Assembly (NCBI GenBank): GCA_964655175.1
Contig: CAZZLY010000053.1
Span: 1 to 19,420 of the forward strand
Length of the DNA stretch: 19,420 nucleotides
From: JAIOPA01 sp964655175
GTDB lineage: Bacteria > Eisenbacteria > RBG-16-71-46
Direction of reading: 5' to 3'
Below the pieces are notes generated by a model. It was not told the DNA's origin, did not search any database, and was given only the letters and a program-made list of their open reading frames with translations. Position 1 is the stretch's first letter; every line of letters starts with the position of its first letter. The position numbers and the translations under genes are program-made. Shown piece by piece: positions 6,297 through 13,849 of this stretch.

Positions 6297-9075
6297 CGAG
6301 CTGCGCCCTCCACTGCGTGCCGCCATAGTTCGACGGATTGGACACCGAGCTCACGTTGGTGAAGTTGGTGAGGCCCGAGAAGTCGCGGGGATCGTACTGG
6401 CCGTCGCCCCACACCAGGCCGCGGCCGGTGATCGGGTCGAGACGGCTCATCGAGAGATTGCGGAAGATGTTGGTGCCCGAGACGCTGACGTCGAAGCGGC
6501 GCTCGCCGAGCTTGAACCAGCGATTGACCTTGATGTCGCAGGTCAGCTGCATGGGACCGTTGCCCGAGTTGGGCAGCGCCGCGACGTCGCCGGTGATGCG
6601 CGAGACCGGCGTGTAGGTGCGGCCCGACTCGGCCTGCAGGAACAGGTTGATGCCGGTGCGGCGCAGGATGCCCCAGTGCCGCGGCGCCTTGTCGTCCCAG
6701 CGCACGTCGAAGCTGCCGGTCAGCTTGCTCGGACGGTTCCAGCGCACGAACTCCTCGGACAGGCGGGTCTCGTTGCTGCCGCCGACCTCCTGCAGCGCGC
6801 GCTCCTCGTTGGGATCGCTGCTCTTGCCGCGCGTCTGCTGGTACGAGTAGCTGAGCTTGCCCGCCCAGTGATTCGAGCGGCGGCGCTCGAGTTCGAGCTC
6901 GAAGCCCTTGGACCGCGCGTAGTGACCGTTGAGGTAGATGAAGTACGGCTCGAGGTTGGTGCCCGTGAGCGGATCGACGCGCGTCGCGGCCGGGTAGTCG
7001 TACACGTCGCGCACGAAGAACGTCACGTTGAGCGCGGACGTGCGCGTGAACTGGTGCTTGCCACCGACCTCGTAGTTCACCGACACCTGCGGGTTCAGGT
7101 TCGGGTTGCCCTGCAGCGGGAACGACTCGCTCGAGATCGAGTTGAGCTTGGAGTACACGAACCGGTACGAGGGGTTCTGCGTGAACTCGCCGTAGTTGAA
7201 GAAGAAGCTGCTCGTCTCGGTGATCGGGTGCGCCACGATGACGCGCGGCGACAGGTGCAGCTTCACGCGCCGACCGAAGAACGACTGCGTGTCGTCGTAG
7301 AAGCCCGTGCGCGTGGTCGGGGCGATGTTGTGCCGCGTCGTGTCGGCCATGGCCGCCTCGGCCTCGCGACCGATGAACCAGTAGTCCGCACGCAGACCGA
7401 TGTTGGCGACGAAGCCCTCGAACTCGAGCCGGTCGCGCGCGTACAGGGCGCCGACCATGGGATGCACCTTCCACAGGTCGTGCGACTGGCCGAGCCCGTC
7501 GCGGTCGAACACCCACGGGTTCTCGATGGTCAGGTACTGCACGTCCTGCCACTGGTGCTCGAAGCCCAGCTCGATCTCGTTGTGACCCTTGCGCTGCGTG
7601 ACCGAACCCTGCAGGCCCCAGCTGTTCGTGCGGCGATCGGCCCACTGGTTGTCGTCACCGCTGTCGTAGAAGTAGTCGTCGCGACGCGGGTCACCGATCG
7701 GGAACACCGAGCGGTCGTCGGGCTCGACGTACTGGCTCCAGTGCTTGCCCTGCACGTCCTGACGCTGCGCGAAGTAGTAGCGCGACAGCTGCAGCGTGGT
7801 GAACCCGGAGCGCGCCAGCGTGCGGCGCCACTCGACCGAGGTCTGGACGTTGTCCTCGAAGATCGTGGGCGCGTGCGCCAGCCGGTGATGCCAGCGCCAC
7901 GGGTACGACGGATCGCCCTGATCGCCCTGCGCGGTGAGGAACGTGCGGCTGAAGCCCTGGTCGATCGCGATGCGCTTGGAGAAGTTGAACGACACCTTGT
8001 CGGCGTTGTTCGGCTTCCAGGCGAGCCCGTAGCGCGCCGCCCAGCGGTTGTCCTGCGACGGCCCCCAGAAGTCGCCGTACTTGAAGCGCACGCCGAAGAT
8101 CCGGTCCTCGTAGCTCGAGACGAGGCGCGGGTGCAGCGACCGCGGCGGCGCCACGGTGCTCTCCCACAGGTTCATCTTGGGCTCGTCGATGAAGCTGAAG
8201 CGCGTCTCGTACAGGCTCGACGAGACGTCGAGCACGCTCGTCATGGTGCCGGGCACGTCCACGCCCATGAGCTTGAGCATCGGCTGCCAGATCGGGTCGG
8301 GGCCGGTGAGCACACCCTGCCACGAGCGGCCGCCGTAGCTGCCGGCGTTCGTGGTGATGCCCAGACTGGGCTTCTCGGTGCCGTCCTTGAGGCGGATCTC
8401 GACGATGCCCGAGAGCGCGTTGCCGTAGCGCACGTCGAACGCACCCGTGGTGACGTTGACCTCGGCGACCGAACGCGCGTTGAGCTGCCCGGCGGTGGAC
8501 TGGCCCGTGACGAGGTCGCGGTTGGCCACGCCGTTGACGACGAACATGGTCTCGTCCGCGCGACCGCCGCGCACGTGGATCTGCTCGGCGTCCGAACTGA
8601 CGCCCGCCTGCTGCTGCAACACGTCGTTGACCGTGGTCACCGCCATGTTGCGGATGTCGTTGGCGCCCACCGAGCGCACCGTGGCGCCCTGCTTGGCCTC
8701 GACGAGCCGGCGCTCGGCGCTGACCTCGACCGCCTTCTCCTGACGAACGACCATGTCCTCGAGCTTGAAGTCCACGACCACCGGCTTGCCCGCGGTGACG
8801 ACGACGCCGACGCGCACCTCGGGCTTGTAGCCCAGGAACTGCACGCGCACGTCGTACTTGCCCACGGGGATGCCCGGGATCGTGAAGCGTCCCTCGGAGT
8901 CGGTGAGACCGCCCTTCTGGGCGCCGACCACCGCGACGTTCGCGAACGGCAGAGCATGCCCGGTGCGCTGATCGACCACTTTGCCGGTGAGCGTGCCTCG
9001 GTCCTCCGCCGCCGCGGGCTGCGCGGTGGCGATCAGGAGGAGGCTCAGGACGAGCGTTCGGAGGAAGGTCTTCAT
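6283..9075 (-). CDS. TonB-dependent outer-membrane receptor with carboxypeptidase-regulatory-like domain
   Basis: This 930-residue protein starts at ATG 9075-9073, giving a clean signal peptide (1-23, ending PAAA). Residues about 27-108 form a CarboxypepD_reg-like domain (GTLTGKVVDQRTGHALPFAN through GKYDVRVQFLGY), the extension seen on SusC/RagA-type and related receptors. Residues about 135-235 form the plug, with IHVRGGRADETMFVVNGV and DVRYGNALSGIVEIRLKDG. The rest is a 22-strand-type barrel with aromatic girdles, ending QWRAQLDVDL. No SusD/RagB lipoprotein accompanies it, so a glycan SusCD assignment is not supported. It is the first gene of the operon, behind the promoter at 9089-9117, and has no Shine-Dalgarno sequence. 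The leader is predicted to be only about 6-8 bases. The transported substrate cannot be read from the sequence. Confidence 0.92.
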   Translation of the reverse strand: MKTFLRTLVLSLLLIATAQPAAAEDRGTLTGKVVDQRTGHALPFANVAVVGAQKGGLTDSEGRFTIPGIPVGKYDVRVQFLGYKPEVRVGVVVTAGKPVVVDFKLEDMVVRQEKAVEVSAERRLVEAKQGATVRSVGANDIRNMAVTTVNDVLQQQAGVSSDAEQIHVRGGRADETMFVVNGVANRDLVTGQSTAGQLNARSVAEVNVTTGAFDVRYGNALSGIVEIRLKDGTEKPSLGITTNAGSYGGRSWQGVLTGPDPIWQPMLKLMGVDVPGTMTSVLDVSSSLYETRFSFIDEPKMNLWESTVAPPRSLHPRLVSSYEDRIFGVRFKYGDFWGPSQDNRWAARYGLAWKPNNADKVSFNFSKRIAIDQGFSRTFLTAQGDQGDPSYPWRWHHRLAHAPTIFEDNVQTSVEWRRTLARSGFTTLQLSRYYFAQRQDVQGKHWSQYVEPDDRSVFPIGDPRRDDYFYDSGDDNQWADRRTNSWGLQGSVTQRKGHNEIELGFEHQWQDVQYLTIENPWVFDRDGLGQSHDLWKVHPMVGALYARDRLEFEGFVANIGLRADYWFIGREAEAAMADTTRHNIAPTTRTGFYDDTQSFFGRRVKLHLSPRVIVAHPITETSSFFFNYGEFTQNPSYRFVYSKLNSISSESFPLQGNPNLNPQVSVNYEVGGKHQFTRTSALNVTFFVRDVYDYPAATRVDPLTGTNLEPYFIYLNGHYARSKGFELELERRRSNHWAGKLSYSYQQTRGKSSDPNEERALQEVGGSNETRLSEEFVRWNRPSKLTGSFDVRWDDKAPRHWGILRRTGINLFLQAESGRTYTPVSRITGDVAALPNSGNGPMQLTCDIKVNRWFKLGERRFDVSVSGTNIFRNLSMSRLDPITGRGLVWGDGQYDPRDFSGLTNFTNVSSVSNPSNYGGTQWRAQLDVDL
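6306..6311 (-). promoter_or_regulatory. Ribosome-binding site deciding the PorV-like start
   Basis: GGAGGG on the minus strand, 9 bases before ATG 6296. It lies inside the receptor gene and favours this start over the in-frame ATG at 6326. Confidence 0.7.
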
Positions 9076-9088
9076 GAGGTGGGGGGCG

Positions 9089-9117
9089 AAGTTAGGCGGC
9101 GCGTCGAGTGCGGTCAA
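9089..9117 (-). promoter_or_regulatory. Sigma70-type promoter of the five-gene outer-membrane operon
   Basis: TTGACC (9117-9112) and TAACTT (9094-9089) are separated by exactly 17 bases. Only 13 bases lie between the -10 and the receptor ATG at 9075, so transcription should start about 6-8 bases before the ATG. The match and the position at the head of an uninterrupted gene run make this the best promoter in the left half. Confidence 0.7.
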
Positions 9118-9172
9118 GCGACCATTCCGTAAGGGCTTGCCGCGTCCGGGTTCTCACCTCGCGCGGCTCGAG

Positions 9173-9191
9173 GGGCGCACCGGGTGCGCCC
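9173..9191 (-). terminator. Hairpin abutting the stop codon of the second FlgD-tailed gene
   Basis: An 8-bp perfect stem, GGGCGCAC (9173-9180) with GTGCGCCC (9184-9191), has a 3-base loop and directly touches the stop codon at 9192. No U tract follows on the minus strand. It may act as a weak or factor-assisted terminator before the receptor-operon promoter. Confidence 0.45.
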
Positions 9192-11159
9192 TCACTCGTG
9201 GTCGGATTTGACGACGAGCAGTTTGCCGCGCTGGGTCGCGCCCCCGTCCCGATCCTCGACCGTCCACACGTACAACCCGGTCGCCACCGCCTGGCCGCGA
9301 TCGGTGATCAGGTCCCAGGCGAACGCCCCGCCCGAGAGCGTCGGCGGGCCCGTGTCGGCGTTGCGCTCGGGCGTCCAGACGCCACGCACGTTCTCTGTTC
9401 GGTAAACAGCGCCGTCGAACGTGCGCGCCATCACCTGATCGCCGGCGAGCGTGAACACGCGCACCACCGCGTGCGGCGGCAGTCCGGCGAACCAGACCAC
9501 CCGGTCGCGCGGCGCCCCACCCGCGTCCCAGCGCGCCTCCACCTTGTAGGGGTTGGGGAACACGACCACGCGGGGGTGCTCGCGGGCCGAGGCGGCGGGT
9601 ACGAACAGGAACCGGTTCTGCCCCAACCCGCTCTCGAGGCTCTCGATGCCCGGGTCCCCGGTGTCGTAGCTCGTGACCGCGCCCCAGTGGCGGAACCCGT
9701 CCGACAGCCCCTCGAGGCGATGGTGGTAGCGGTAGGTCACCCCGTCGCGCACGAGCGGTGCGGGGGCGAGCAGGGGCTCGAGCCCGGTGTTGAAACCGGT
9801 CGTGTCGCGCACGTCGATCTGCGTGACGAGCCGCAGCGCCTCGGGGTCGCGTCCCAGGTACACGCGGTAACCCTCGAAGTCGCGCCCACCGGGCGCGGGA
9901 CTCGTGGGGTCCACCGCCGACTCGGGCGAGTCGTCCCACCACACGTCCACGTGCCGCGTGCCGGTCTCGACGAACACGCGCGGCGAGGGCGGCGGGCTCG
10001 GCAGCCGGTAATCGATGTCGTGCGCCTGCTGCGCGCGATCGGCGTTCGCGATCAGCGTCGCGGCGTCCTCGCCGCCCACGAACGCGACGTCGAACGACAA
10101 CGAGTCGCCGTGCTCGAGCCGGGCGAACGGACCCACCGACAACAACTGGATCGGCGAGCACTGCCCCGGCTGCACGCAGCCGGCGGGGTCGTCGATCTGC
10201 GTCTCGCTCATGAGCCGGTACTTCTCGACGTCCTCGTCGCGCGTCGTGTCGCCCTGCGCGAACGTCCACCAGCGCCAGTTCACGCGCCGGTCCGCCAGCG
10301 CACCCGGCGTGACGCCGAGCAACTTCACGCCCGCCCACGGCGGCACGAGCGAGGCCTGACAACCGCTCGGGTAAGGCGGCCCCAGGCAGTAGCGCTCCAT
10401 GAACAATCGCCGCGCCGCGTCGTACTCGATGTGCGCCTTGTAGTACCACGAGCCCGGCCCCGAGTTCGCCGACGGCGGCCACGTCGTGTAGGCGTTCTTG
10501 TCGCCCGAGGCGAACTGCGCGTACAGCCCCAGCCACACGTCGCGCAGCGGGGCGCCGTCGTTGATCACCACGAAGCGCGTGACCACGAACGCGTCGGCGA
10601 TGCGCAGCGAGAACGACAGCTGCGTCTGCCGCACGCGCAGGTTCATGGGGCGGTGCCGCTCGAGCGAGGCGCCCGAACCGCCCTTGGGCACCGCGTCGGT
10701 GTACGCGCACAGCAGATCCTGATCCGAGACCGCGTCGGGCGAATACACGCGGCTGTTGAGGATGCGCGAGCGTTCGGTGATGGCGTCGCCGAGCGGCGTG
10801 TACTCGGTCTCGCTCGCGGACGCACCGCCCTGCACCGCATCGACCAGTCCCGTCGAGACGCCCGTGAACACGCCCGCGTCATCGAGGGCGAGCGCGCCCA
10901 CCCACAGCCCGGCGCGCGACATGTGCTCGTAGCCCGAGCCCAACGGGAACTCGAACGACGGCGAGCGCGAGGTGAAGTTGTTGCCCAGGAAGCCGTGGTT
11001 CGACACGGTCAGCCCGACGCGGTTGTGGTCGGCCAGGCGCGACACGTAGCGCACGGCCTGAGCGACGACCGGATCCACGGCGCACACCACGAGCAGGAGG
11101 CCGAGCGCGCACGCCCGGGCGGCAGAACCTCGTGCGCGACGCGCGGGCGAGCCGTGCAT
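9192..11159 (-). CDS. Second large secreted protein with C-terminal FlgD-Ig-like domain (paralogue of 2087-4108)
   Basis: This 655-residue protein starts at ATG 11159-11157, giving a signal peptide with an Arg-rich n-region and hydrophobic ALGLLLVVCAV core, cleaved near PVVAQA. It matches the product of 2087-4108 from end to end. Shared blocks include SNHGFLGNNFTSRSPSFEFP, GSGYEHMSRAGLWVGAL, GVKLLGVTPG, GRDFEGYRVYLGRD followed by DTTGFNTGL, and the tail VVVFPNPYKVEARWD to GKLLVVKSDHE. The last ~110 residues are the FlgD-Ig-like domain. It lies 23 bases downstream of a small barrel gene and probably shares its transcript. No convincing ribosome-binding site precedes the ATG, unlike other operon-internal starts here, so the start is slightly uncertain. 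Function unknown; probably surface-exposed. Confidence 0.83.
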   Translation of the reverse strand: MHGSPARRARGSAARACALGLLLVVCAVDPVVAQAVRYVSRLADHNRVGLTVSNHGFLGNNFTSRSPSFEFPLGSGYEHMSRAGLWVGALALDDAGVFTGVSTGLVDAVQGGASASETEYTPLGDAITERSRILNSRVYSPDAVSDQDLLCAYTDAVPKGGSGASLERHRPMNLRVRQTQLSFSLRIADAFVVTRFVVINDGAPLRDVWLGLYAQFASGDKNAYTTWPPSANSGPGSWYYKAHIEYDAARRLFMERYCLGPPYPSGCQASLVPPWAGVKLLGVTPGALADRRVNWRWWTFAQGDTTRDEDVEKYRLMSETQIDDPAGCVQPGQCSPIQLLSVGPFARLEHGDSLSFDVAFVGGEDAATLIANADRAQQAHDIDYRLPSPPPSPRVFVETGTRHVDVWWDDSPESAVDPTSPAPGGRDFEGYRVYLGRDPEALRLVTQIDVRDTTGFNTGLEPLLAPAPLVRDGVTYRYHHRLEGLSDGFRHWGAVTSYDTGDPGIESLESGLGQNRFLFVPAASAREHPRVVVFPNPYKVEARWDAGGAPRDRVVWFAGLPPHAVVRVFTLAGDQVMARTFDGAVYRTENVRGVWTPERNADTGPPTLSGGAFAWDLITDRGQAVATGLYVWTVEDRDGGATQRGKLLVVKSDHE

Positions 11160-11182
11160 GGTTCGCGTGCGCCGCGCCGCGG

Positions 11183-11860
11183 TCAGTGCGTGTCGTGCGG
11201 GTAGCGCAGCCCCAGCGACCACGTCGTGAAGCTGGGCGAGTCGTCCTTCGACCACACCGCGCCGTCCGTGGTGAAGCTGCCGTTCCAGCGCACGTTGCCG
11301 ACGAGGTCGGTGTTCGCGCCCATGAGCCACGCGAGGCTGCCGCCCGCCGAGACCGACGGGTCGAGCTGCACGCCCACGCGACTCGCCTTGGTGCCCGTGG
11401 CCGAGTCGAGCACGAGCCGCTCGCGCGACGACATGACGCCGGCGCCCAGATCGAGCGCCCACTCGAAGCGCGGCCCGATCGCGCGCCGACGCTGCACCAC
11501 CGCGTGCACGGTGGTCACGCGCAGCCGACGCTCCTCGTGGAACGGCCCCAGCCCCGCGGGCGCGAGCGGATCGACGAACCACGCCTCACGCTCGCCGGTG
11601 CTGCCGAAGTACGCGACGCGCGCCCCGAGCGCGATCGTGGGACGCACGCCGATCGTGCCCGTGATCGCGAAGCCCGGTCCCTTGCCCACGATCGTCGAGA
11701 GCGGGAAGCCCACCGCCGCGACGTCGCCACCCGACGGCGTCTGCAGCAGGCCGTCGGCCTGCAGCTGGAACCCGGCCGTGCGCATGGAGGTGGCGGCATG
11801 GGCCGGGATCACCCCCGCGAGCAGGGCGACGAGGACGACGGGGCGGACGAACGAGCGCAT
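11183..11860 (-). CDS. Small outer-membrane beta-barrel-like protein
   Basis: This 225-residue protein starts at ATG 11860-11858, supported by AGGAG 10 bases upstream (11875-11871) and a signal peptide ending IPAHA near residue 22. The mature protein is built of alternating amphipathic strands with Gly-rich turns (GFAITGTIGVRPTIALGARV, FEWALDLGAGVMSS, SVSAGGSLAWLMGA). It ends in strand-like TTWSLGLRYP, consistent with an 8-10-strand barrel, though the final residues HDTH are not the usual terminal aromatic. I cannot place it in a named family. It is the first gene of a two-gene unit with the second FlgD-tailed protein. By analogy with the PorV-like barrel paired with the paralogue, it may be that protein's membrane partner (inference). 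Confidence 0.7.
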   Translation of the reverse strand: MRSFVRPVVLVALLAGVIPAHAATSMRTAGFQLQADGLLQTPSGGDVAAVGFPLSTIVGKGPGFAITGTIGVRPTIALGARVAYFGSTGEREAWFVDPLAPAGLGPFHEERRLRVTTVHAVVQRRRAIGPRFEWALDLGAGVMSSRERLVLDSATGTKASRVGVQLDPSVSAGGSLAWLMGANTDLVGNVRWNGSFTTDGAVWSKDDSPSFTTWSLGLRYPHDTH

Positions 11861-11898
11861 GGGCGGAGGGCTCCTGTGAGAAGAGGGTGCGGTCGCGC

Positions 11899-11926
11899 AG
11901 AGTAGCGCAAAGCCCGCGCCCCGCAA
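11899..11926 (-). promoter_or_regulatory. Candidate promoter for the small barrel gene
   Basis: TTGCGG (11926-11921), 16-base spacer, TACTCT (11904-11899). The predicted leader is about 32 bases and contains AGGAG. The location is right; the consensus match is moderate. Confidence 0.4.
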
Positions 11927-12049
11927 GCCCCCACCGGCGGCGCGCCCCGCGAGAGTGCGCTCGCGCTCGCAGCCAGTCGGCTCGGCACGGCGGCGGTGGA
12001 CGGCGCGCCGACGTCGCCGATTCCCACGCCGCACACCCCCCACCGGTGC

Positions 12050-12079
12050 TTGCGCCCGCTTCGCCCGTGTCGCTAGAGT
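12050..12079 (+). promoter_or_regulatory. Candidate promoter for the Big_5-like lipoprotein gene
   Basis: TTGCGC (12050-12055), 18-base spacer, TAGAGT (12074-12079). This predicts a leader of about 35 bases, which includes GAGG at 12112-12115, 5 bases before the ATG at 12121. It is divergent from the small-barrel promoter. Confidence 0.5.
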
Positions 12080-12120
12080 CCGTCGCCCGACCGTTCCCCT
12101 CCCGTTCCCTCGAGGTCCCG

Positions 12121-12690
12121 ATGACCGCGCGTCGTCTGTCGCTCCCGCTGCTCGTCGCCCTGCTCGCGCTGGCGGCGTCGTGCTCCACGAACCAGGCCAC
12201 CGCGCCCGGCGTGTCGAGCGAGTTGCTGGTGCGTGCGGTGGGCCCCGTGGGTGCGGCGCCGGTGGATCTGGGTCAGCCGTGGGCGTGGGCGGTCAACACG
12301 ATCGACTCGCTCATCCTGACCGAGGACATCGATTCGACGCGCCTCGAGGTCACGAGCGTGCGGCTGACCGACGCGGCGGGGAACGTGGTGCCGGGCACCG
12401 TGCGCTGGGTCGCGGGCAACGTGTTCATCCAGTACACGGCGCCGTTCCCGAGCACGGCGTACGAGCTCGTGGTCAAGAACCCGCCGGCGCGCCGCACGCT
12501 GGGTAAGATGTACTTCATCCCGTCGGTGCCGCTGCGCGGTCACACCGAGTACACGGTGGAGTACACGGGCGGCCTGCGCATGACCAAGGGCAATCTGCGC
12601 CGCGACGTGTTCCGGTTCTCGTACACGACCGGCGACTCGATCGCGCCGCCGTTCATCGACCCCGCCGGCGGCGGCGCCAGCCCGAACTGA
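12121..12690 (+). CDS. Small lipoprotein with a Big_5/SbsA-like Ig domain
   Basis: This 189-residue protein has a signal peptide ending in the lipobox LAASC (Cys21), so it is a predicted lipoprotein. Residues about 60-175 match the pattern of a bacterial Ig-like domain of the SbsA/Big_5 kind: a start such as DSLILTEDIDSTRL, then VRLTDAAGNVVPGTVRWVAG, a Y-T-A-P-F strand, and HTEYTVEYTGGLRMTKGNLR near the end. In the family this last segment is where LxPxTxYTVTV...D..GN normally sits. The C-terminus is a short Pro/Gly-rich tail. GAGG lies 5 bases upstream of the ATG. It stands alone between a divergent barrel gene and a convergent adenosine deaminase operon. Probably an envelope adhesion or structural domain; no enzymatic residues are apparent. 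Confidence 0.78.
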   Translation: MTARRLSLPLLVALLALAASCSTNQATAPGVSSELLVRAVGPVGAAPVDLGQPWAWAVNTIDSLILTEDIDSTRLEVTSVRLTDAAGNVVPGTVRWVAGNVFIQYTAPFPSTAYELVVKNPPARRTLGKMYFIPSVPLRGHTEYTVEYTGGLRMTKGNLRRDVFRFSYTTGDSIAPPFIDPAGGGASPN

Positions 12691-12710
12691 CGCCCGCGCG
12701 CGCCTCGGGT

Positions 12711-12752
12711 CACGACGAAGGGCCGGTGCACACGCACCGGCCCTTCGTCGTG
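12711..12752. terminator. Bidirectional terminator between convergent genes
   Basis: A 19-bp perfect stem (12711-12729 with 12734-12752) closes on an ACAC loop. The core AAGGGCCGGTGC/GCACCGGCCCTT puts A and T runs on either side, so it can serve the plus-strand lipoprotein gene (stop 12690) and the minus-strand adenosine deaminase gene (stop 12776). Confidence 0.8.
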
Positions 12753-12775
12753 GAGCGGAGTGTCGCGGTCGCGCG

Positions 12776-13849
12776 TCAGTAACTGCCGCGCAGGTCGTAC
12801 TCGCTCGGGAACGCGTCCATGAACACGCGATCGATCTCGAGGTTGACCTCGCGCAGCATGCGCGCCTTCTGCGGATACGGCAGGAACGCGCTCTTGAAGC
12901 CGTTGATCACGATGCGCTTGAGCTCGTAGGGCGAGAACTTGAACGCGCGCGCCGCGAGCGCGACCTCCTCGCTCACCGTGGTCGCCGACATGAGCCGGTT
13001 GTCGGTGTTGAGCGTGACGCGCAGACCCTGCCGGAAGTACTCGCCGCACGGATGATCCTGGATGCGGTTCACGGCGCGCGTCTGGATGTTGGACGACAGG
13101 CACATCTCGAGCGGGATGCGGTGGTCGCGCACGTAGCGCAGCAGATCCGGATCCTCCTTGAGACGCGTGCCGTGCCCGATGCGATGCGCGCCGCAGTAGT
13201 GCAGCGCCTGCGCGATGCTCGCGGCACCGAACGCCTCGCCGCCGTGCACCGTGCTGTTGATGTTGTGCTTGAGGATGAGCTGGAACGCCTCGCGATGCGC
13301 CTTGGCCGGGTAGTCGCGCTCCTGGCCGGCGAGGTCGAACGCCAACACGCCGCGACCCTTGTACGCGACCGCGAGCTCGGCCAACTGGATCGAGACCTTG
13401 GGCGACATGCTGCGGATGCCGCAGATGATCACGCCCGTCGAAACGTTGTGCTTGGCGCCGGCGTCGCGCAGCCCCGCGATGACCGGATCCACGATGTCGG
13501 GGAACGGCAGCCGCTTCTTGCGATGCAGGATCGGCGAGTAACGCACCTCGAGGTGGCGCACGTTCTCCTCGGCGCAGTCCTCGACGAGTTCGTAGGCGGT
13601 GCGGTACAGCGCCTCCTTCTGCTGCAGCACGGACAACGTGAGGTCGAAGATCTTGAGGTAGTCGCCCAGGTTGCGCGTGCGCTTGCCCGCCTGCATGAGG
13701 CGCGTGAGCTTGGCGAGGTTCGTGGTGGGCAGCTTCACGCCCTGTTCGGCGGCGAGTTCGAGCACCGTGCGCGGGCGCATGCTGCCGTCCAGATGGCAGT
13801 GCAGCTCGGCTTTGGGCAGACGCCGGATCACATCGAGCGAGAGCTTCAC
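12776..13849 (-). CDS. add: Adenosine deaminase
   Basis: This 357-residue protein, the usual family length, hydrolyses adenosine and deoxyadenosine to (deoxy)inosine plus ammonia in the cytosol. The zinc and catalytic set is complete in order: HCH at 17-19 in ELHCHLDGS, VHGGE at 201-205 (His202, catalytic Glu205), GHG with His226, and Asp283 in LNTDNRLMS. The residue after the Asp is Asn284 rather than the second Asp of E. coli and mammalian enzymes. I recall the same TDNRLMS form in actinobacterial adenosine deaminases, so activity is probably kept. The start is GTG 13849-13847, with GGAGGG 6 bases upstream. It overlaps the RpiB-like stop as GTGA, so the two are translationally coupled. The context suggests purine nucleoside salvage. 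An adenine or aminodeoxyfutalosine deaminase is a less likely alternative. Confidence 0.93.
   Translation of the reverse strand: MKLSLDVIRRLPKAELHCHLDGSMRPRTVLELAAEQGVKLPTTNLAKLTRLMQAGKRTRNLGDYLKIFDLTLSVLQQKEALYRTAYELVEDCAEENVRHLEVRYSPILHRKKRLPFPDIVDPVIAGLRDAGAKHNVSTGVIICGIRSMSPKVSIQLAELAVAYKGRGVLAFDLAGQERDYPAKAHREAFQLILKHNINSTVHGGEAFGAASIAQALHYCGAHRIGHGTRLKEDPDLLRYVRDHRIPLEMCLSSNIQTRAVNRIQDHPCGEYFRQGLRVTLNTDNRLMSATTVSEEVALAARAFKFSPYELKRIVINGFKSAFLPYPQKARMLREVNLEIDRVFMDAFPSEYDLRGSY

Noticed and set aside
564..9075. Type IX secretion system locus
   Set aside because: A PorV-like barrel and FlgD-Ig tails are present, but there is no SprA, PorK/L/M/N, PorT or PorU. PorV/PorQ-like proteins are widespread in lineages without proven type IX secretion.
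6283..9075. SusC/SusD glycan utilisation locus
   Set aside because: The receptor has the SusC-like N-terminal extension, but no SusD/RagB lipoprotein or glycoside hydrolase is nearby.
5764..9132. Very long plus-strand open frame (about 1,120 codons) opposite the TonB receptor and PorV-like genes
   Set aside because: Its translation is Arg/Val/Ala-rich without domains. The minus strand encodes clearly recognisable proteins with signal peptides, so this is a GC-rich antisense shadow.
9108..11204. Plus-strand open frame of about 700 codons over the second FlgD-tailed gene
   Set aside because: Shadow composition, while the minus-strand frame aligns with its paralogue.
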